From a bacterium (GTDB lineage Bacteria > Elusimicrobiota > Elusimicrobia > Elusimicrobiales > UBA9959), in the NCBI GenBank assembly GCA_021811185.1, contig JAJZPL010000022.1:1-51870 (forward strand): a stretch of DNA of 51,870 bases, written 5' to 3'. The notes beneath the pieces are model-generated. The model saw only the letters and a list, made by a program, of their open reading frames with translations. It did not search any database and was not told the DNA's origin. A program made the translations under genes and the position numbers. Position 1 is the first letter of the stretch. The number at the start of each line of letters is the position of its first letter. Positions 51,193 through 51,870 of the stretch are shown piece after piece.

Positions 51193-51221
51193 TTGACACC
51201 GCCTGCGCCGACTGTTATACT
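51193..51221 (+). promoter_or_regulatory. Near-consensus sigma-70 promoter
   Basis: Perfect TTGACA (51193-51198), 17-base spacer and TATACT (51216-51221), upstream of the receiver gene with a leader of about 60 bases. It is the best promoter match in the window. Confidence 0.85.
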
Positions 51222-51288
51222 ATTAGCAGGGGATCGATCCATCTGCGTTCTGCCTTCTATGCGTTCCCGAAACGTATCAGGAGGGACT

Positions 51289-51684
51289 ATGTATAAAAGA
51301 TCTGTTTTGGTCATCGACGACGAACCGATCTGGCACAAGCTGCTTAAGAGCCTGCTGGGCGGCATGGGCTACACCGTATACGCCGCCGGCAGCTGCGCGG
51401 AAGGGCTTAAACTGGCGGGAAGCCATAAACCGGACTGCATTCTTCTGGATTTTTATCTCACCGATGGCGATGCCGTTTCCGTATGCTCGGCCCTTAAGGC
51501 GAACAATGCCGTTAAAAACATCCCGGTAATAATCTTCAGCTCCGACGCTACCGTAGAAGCGGCCGCTTACATCGACTGCGGGGCCGCCTGCTTCGTCCTG
51601 AAAGGCCCCAGGTGGCTGCGTGGGCTTTCAGTGGCTCTCGACCGCGTTCTGCCGCCGGCCTATTCTCCGCCGGTCAGCGGGTGA
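51289..51684 (+). CDS. Stand-alone receiver-domain protein
   Basis: 131 residues from the ATG at 51289, which has the strong ribosome site AGGAGGG. Receiver features: VIDDEP, phospho-Asp in ILLDFYLTDGD, Ser in IIFSSDATVEA and Lys in FVLKGPRW. The loop after the Asp is YLTDGD rather than the usual MPxxDG, and the C-terminal helix is Pro-ended. There is no output domain. Strong promoter and ribosome site suggest a plentiful protein; a terminator follows directly. Confidence 0.9.
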   Translation: MYKRSVLVIDDEPIWHKLLKSLLGGMGYTVYAAGSCAEGLKLAGSHKPDCILLDFYLTDGDAVSVCSALKANNAVKNIPVIIFSSDATVEAAAYIDCGAACFVLKGPRWLRGLSVALDRVLPPAYSPPVSG

Positions 51685-51700
51685 CCGAGGCGGTAACATG

Positions 51701-51731
51701 AAGAAGCCCCTCGCAAGAGGGGCTTCTTCTT
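51701..51731 (+). terminator. Intrinsic terminator after the receiver gene
   Basis: A perfect twelve-pair stem (AAGAAGCCCCTC with GAGGGGCTTCTT) around a GCAA loop is followed by CTTT. It may also serve the partial minus-strand gene at the window end. Confidence 0.85.
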
Positions 51732-51770
51732 TGCCAGACCGATAAATCTGGCGGGGTTTTCAGGATGAAG

Positions 51771-51869
51771 TTATAACCTTCTTTGCGCAACATCCCGAGG
51801 TAACATTATAAGTTCCACGTCCCCGCCCATCCTGGGATCGAAAAGGAAGGCCGATCTTATCCGCGAGAT
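51771..51869 (-). CDS. Possible 3' end of a minus-strand gene running off the window
   Basis: One minus-strand frame is open from the window edge to a TAA at 51773-51771 and reads FLFDPRMGGDVELIMLPRDV near its end, which looks like protein. Only 32 codons are visible, so the product cannot be named; the terminator-like hairpin at 51701-51728 lies beyond it in convergent position. Confidence 0.45.
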   Translation of the reverse strand: MSRIRSAFLFDPRMGGDVELIMLPRDVAQRRL

Positions 51870-51870
51870 G

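Noticed and set aside
50759-51684. XRE regulator and lone receiver considered as a toxin-antitoxin or phage switch
   Set aside because: Neither neighbour is toxin-like and no phage gene is present; the divergent receiver is a plain signalling protein.

Overview
The window is a compact, high-GC stretch of bacterial chromosome with about 55 genes on both strands and short gaps. Lipoprotein signals, outer-membrane barrel and TPR exporters, CsgG/FlgO-type proteins and a periplasmic lytic transglycosylase point to a Gram-negative (diderm) cell. The many secreted TPR and CsgG-domain paralogues, a DUF4912 protein and a pilus-type ATPase fused to a receiver domain would fit an Elusimicrobiota-like lineage. 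That assignment is an impression from gene style and is not proven by a marker gene. No rRNA, tRNA, CRISPR array, prophage or complete insertion sequence was seen.

Layout. 1-2.1 kb (minus): pantothenate operon with a DUF2520 Rossmann protein that may be the ketopantoate reductase, then panB and the start of panC. 2.2-7.4 kb (plus): GspE/PilB ATPase-receiver fusion, an ECF sigma factor with a small membrane partner, a bactofilin-like membrane protein and radC. 7.5-14.3 kb: secreted TPR proteins, a tandem pair of CsgG/FlgO-TPR proteins, and a large secreted cysteine-rich protein. 14.5-21.9 kb: tex, a 49-base perfect palindrome, a pair of secreted beta-rich paralogues with a PAS protein, a CsgG-like lipoprotein with a TPR partner, and a small operon with a VOC protein and a zinc ribbon. 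21.8-34 kb: M28 peptidase, dinB, thioesterase, a NarL-type two-component pair, a MITE-like element, DUF4912, DnaQ-like exonuclease, lytic transglycosylase, aminotransferase, CsgG protein, htpX, SRAP and sirtuin.

34-45.8 kb is the most system-like region. One strand carries a receiver protein, a membrane HEAT-repeat protein, a BcsA/PgaC-type family 2 glycosyltransferase, an LTA-synthase-like transferase and a secreted TIM-barrel glycosidase-like protein, with 4-base overlaps joining the last four. Facing it are a second LTA-synthase-like protein and a TPR/YaiO-like outer-membrane barrel, with a divergent SGNH esterase-like protein. Together they look like synthesis, envelope export, (phospho)substitution and trimming of an exopolysaccharide, with receiver-based control.

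45.8-51.9 kb: cyclophilin lipoprotein, then a redox cluster (OsmC, a rubrerythrin with a signal peptide, a ferric-reductase-like membrane flavoprotein, a methionine sulfoxide reductase with a signal peptide) that could form an extracytoplasmic peroxide-defence and repair chain. After it come a methyltransferase, a small membrane protein, an XRE regulator and a lone receiver behind a near-consensus promoter.
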